This document shows, in pieces, positions 11,588 through 12,464 of a DNA stretch of 12,464 nt. The position numbers and the translations under genes were made by a program. Below the pieces are notes generated by a model. The model did no database searches, was not told the DNA's origin, and saw only the letters and a program-made list of their open reading frames with translations. The DNA comes from DATECU01 sp035286745. GTDB lineage: Bacteria > Acidobacteriota > Vicinamibacteria > Fen-336. The stretch's first letter is position 1; every line of letters begins with the position of its first letter. The stretch spans positions 1 through 12,464 of the forward strand of contig DATECU010000016.1 of NCBI GenBank assembly GCA_035286745.1. Direction: 5' to 3'.

Positions 11588-12464
11588 TCAAGGCCGGGAA
11601 GCGCTTGCTGCGCAAGGGGGTAGCCAGCCCAGACCGGCGAGGAACGCTTCCGTCTCACGAGCCGCCACCGCGTGCCCCGTCTCGGTCCAGTGGCCGTCGT
11701 GGGTGAAGTAGGGCGCCCCCAGGATCCCGCGATCCGCCCGGCGCAAGGCCGGGGTCAGGTCGAGAACCGGGAAGCCGCTCCGCGCGCCGGCTGCGCCGAG
11801 CCGCCTCATCACCTGACCACGATCCCACTGGCCCTCCTCGAGGCGATAGAGGGTCTTGGTCAGCTCCCAGGACCGCTCTTGCACCTCCATCCGGCTGGGC
11901 ACGTAGACGACGGCCAGCCGCGCGCCCTGAGCCTGGACCTCGCGCTCCAGAAGGTCGAGCAGGGCTTCGGTCTTCTGCCAGCCGCCTTCGATCTCCTCCA
12001 CCCGGCGGCGGGCGAAGACGAAGAGCTCCAAACGCGGGCTCACCGGCGGCATCGGCTCCCACAGCCCCAGTCTGGCTATCGCGTTATACGTCCGGGGGGC
12101 CCCGTGCCACATCCGATCCTGCACCCACTCCAGAAGAGCGGAAGCCGATCGCCTCCTCTCGGCCGCCGCTTCCGGGGGCTGCGGCGGTTGCCGGCGTTCC
12201 CGCACCGGGAACCGGTGCAGGCAGAGGCCGTCCCGGTGCAGCTCGAAGGCCGGCTTGTAGGCACCGAAGTACTCCTGGCGGTCGTTGAACAGCACGTCGT
12301 TGTAGTAGAAGAACAGCAACACCACCCGGGCGCCCAGGTCGACCCCTTGCCATTGGTAGGCGAGCAGCTCCTGGTCGGTGCTGTAGGCGGCGGTGCCCCC
12401 GTTGAGCACCTCGGCCGGGCAGCCCTGGTCGCGGAGCGACCTCTCCAGGACCTGGGTTGCCGTC
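11588..12464 (-). CDS. SGNH/GDSL-like hydrolase, C-terminal part
   Basis: The frame is open to the window edge, giving the last 291 residues; the N-terminus with the GDS block is outside. The visible part has the SGNH pattern. 'EVLNGGTAAYSTDQEL' matches the block around the oxyanion Gly, and 'VVLLFFYYNDV' supplies the conserved Asn of block III. A C-terminal 'DGHWTETGHAVAA' supplies the Asp/His pair. The form 'DGHWTETG' recalls sugar O-acetyl hydrolases and transferases (AlgJ/AlgX-like) as well as GDSL lipases, so an acyl group on a polysaccharide or lipid is a fair but unproven substrate. A GTG at 12409 is an internal codon, not a start, because the frame and the family motif continue upstream of it. 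It is followed by the RRM gene on the same strand after about 120 nt containing hairpins. Confidence 0.83.
   Translation of the reverse strand, partial: TATQVLERSLRDQGCPAEVLNGGTAAYSTDQELLAYQWQGVDLGARVVLLFFYYNDVLFNDRQEYFGAYKPAFELHRDGLCLHRFPVRERRQPPQPPEAAAERRRSASALLEWVQDRMWHGAPRTYNAIARLGLWEPMPPVSPRLELFVFARRRVEEIEGGWQKTEALLDLLEREVQAQGARLAVVYVPSRMEVQERSWELTKTLYRLEEGQWDRGQVMRRLGAAGARSGFPVLDLTPALRRADRGILGAPYFTHDGHWTETGHAVAARETEAFLAGLGWLPPCAASASRP

Noticed and set aside
12407..12409. GTG as the start of the SGNH-like protein
   Set aside because: The frame remains open to the window end and the family motif around LNGGT begins before this codon, so the gene is truncated by the window.

Overview
This is a G+C-rich bacterial window with dense coding and short gaps. 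It looks like an Acidobacteriota or deltaproteobacterial (Myxococcota-like) chromosome. The pointers are a Tat-exported molybdenum hydroxylase, a glycine-rich RRM protein, FHA/TIG envelope proteins, an FMN_bind protein and an outer-membrane porin, which indicates a diderm. The placement is an inference from gene content, not a phylogenetic result. I see no tRNA, rRNA, insertion sequence or CRISPR array. Twelve genes are supported; two run off the window ends.

Layout. (1) 1-1411, minus: a two-gene molybdenum hydroxylase unit, with a Tat-signal 2Fe-2S subunit followed by the N-terminal part of the molybdopterin subunit. (2) 1588-3030, plus: an Lrp/AsnC regulator and a ten-helix EamA/DMT exporter, divergent from unit 1 across a region with inverted repeats. 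(3) 8252 down to 3120, minus: an envelope unit of an FHA-TM-TIG protein, a NamZ-type (DUF1343) exo-muramidase and a membrane GAF-GGDEF diguanylate cyclase, behind a good sigma70-like promoter. (4) 8599-11005, plus: an outer-membrane porin-like protein, a secreted FMN_bind protein with a TGAT flavinylation motif, and a four-helix membrane protein with an HxH motif. The frames overlap (TTGA, then ATGA) and lie behind a sigma70-like promoter. (5) 11465 down to 11019, minus: an RRM RNA-binding protein whose best start is a rare ATT codon behind a structured leader. (6) 12464 down to 11588, minus: the C-terminal part of an SGNH/GDSL-like hydrolase.

Two systems deserve attention. The porin/FMN/four-helix operon looks like a compact trans-envelope flavin redox module: membrane protein, covalently flavinylated periplasmic protein, outer-membrane barrel. 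In the FHA/NamZ/GGDEF unit all three genes lie in one reading frame and are separated only by two TAG codons. TAG is used nowhere else as a stop in the window (the others are eight TGA and one TAA). A read-through product would also be topologically consistent, with FHA inside, TIG and muramidase outside, and GGDEF inside. Ordinary translational coupling is the simpler explanation.

Short tandem repeats with 7-, 8- and 9-base periods and several strong inverted repeats occupy the intergenic regions.
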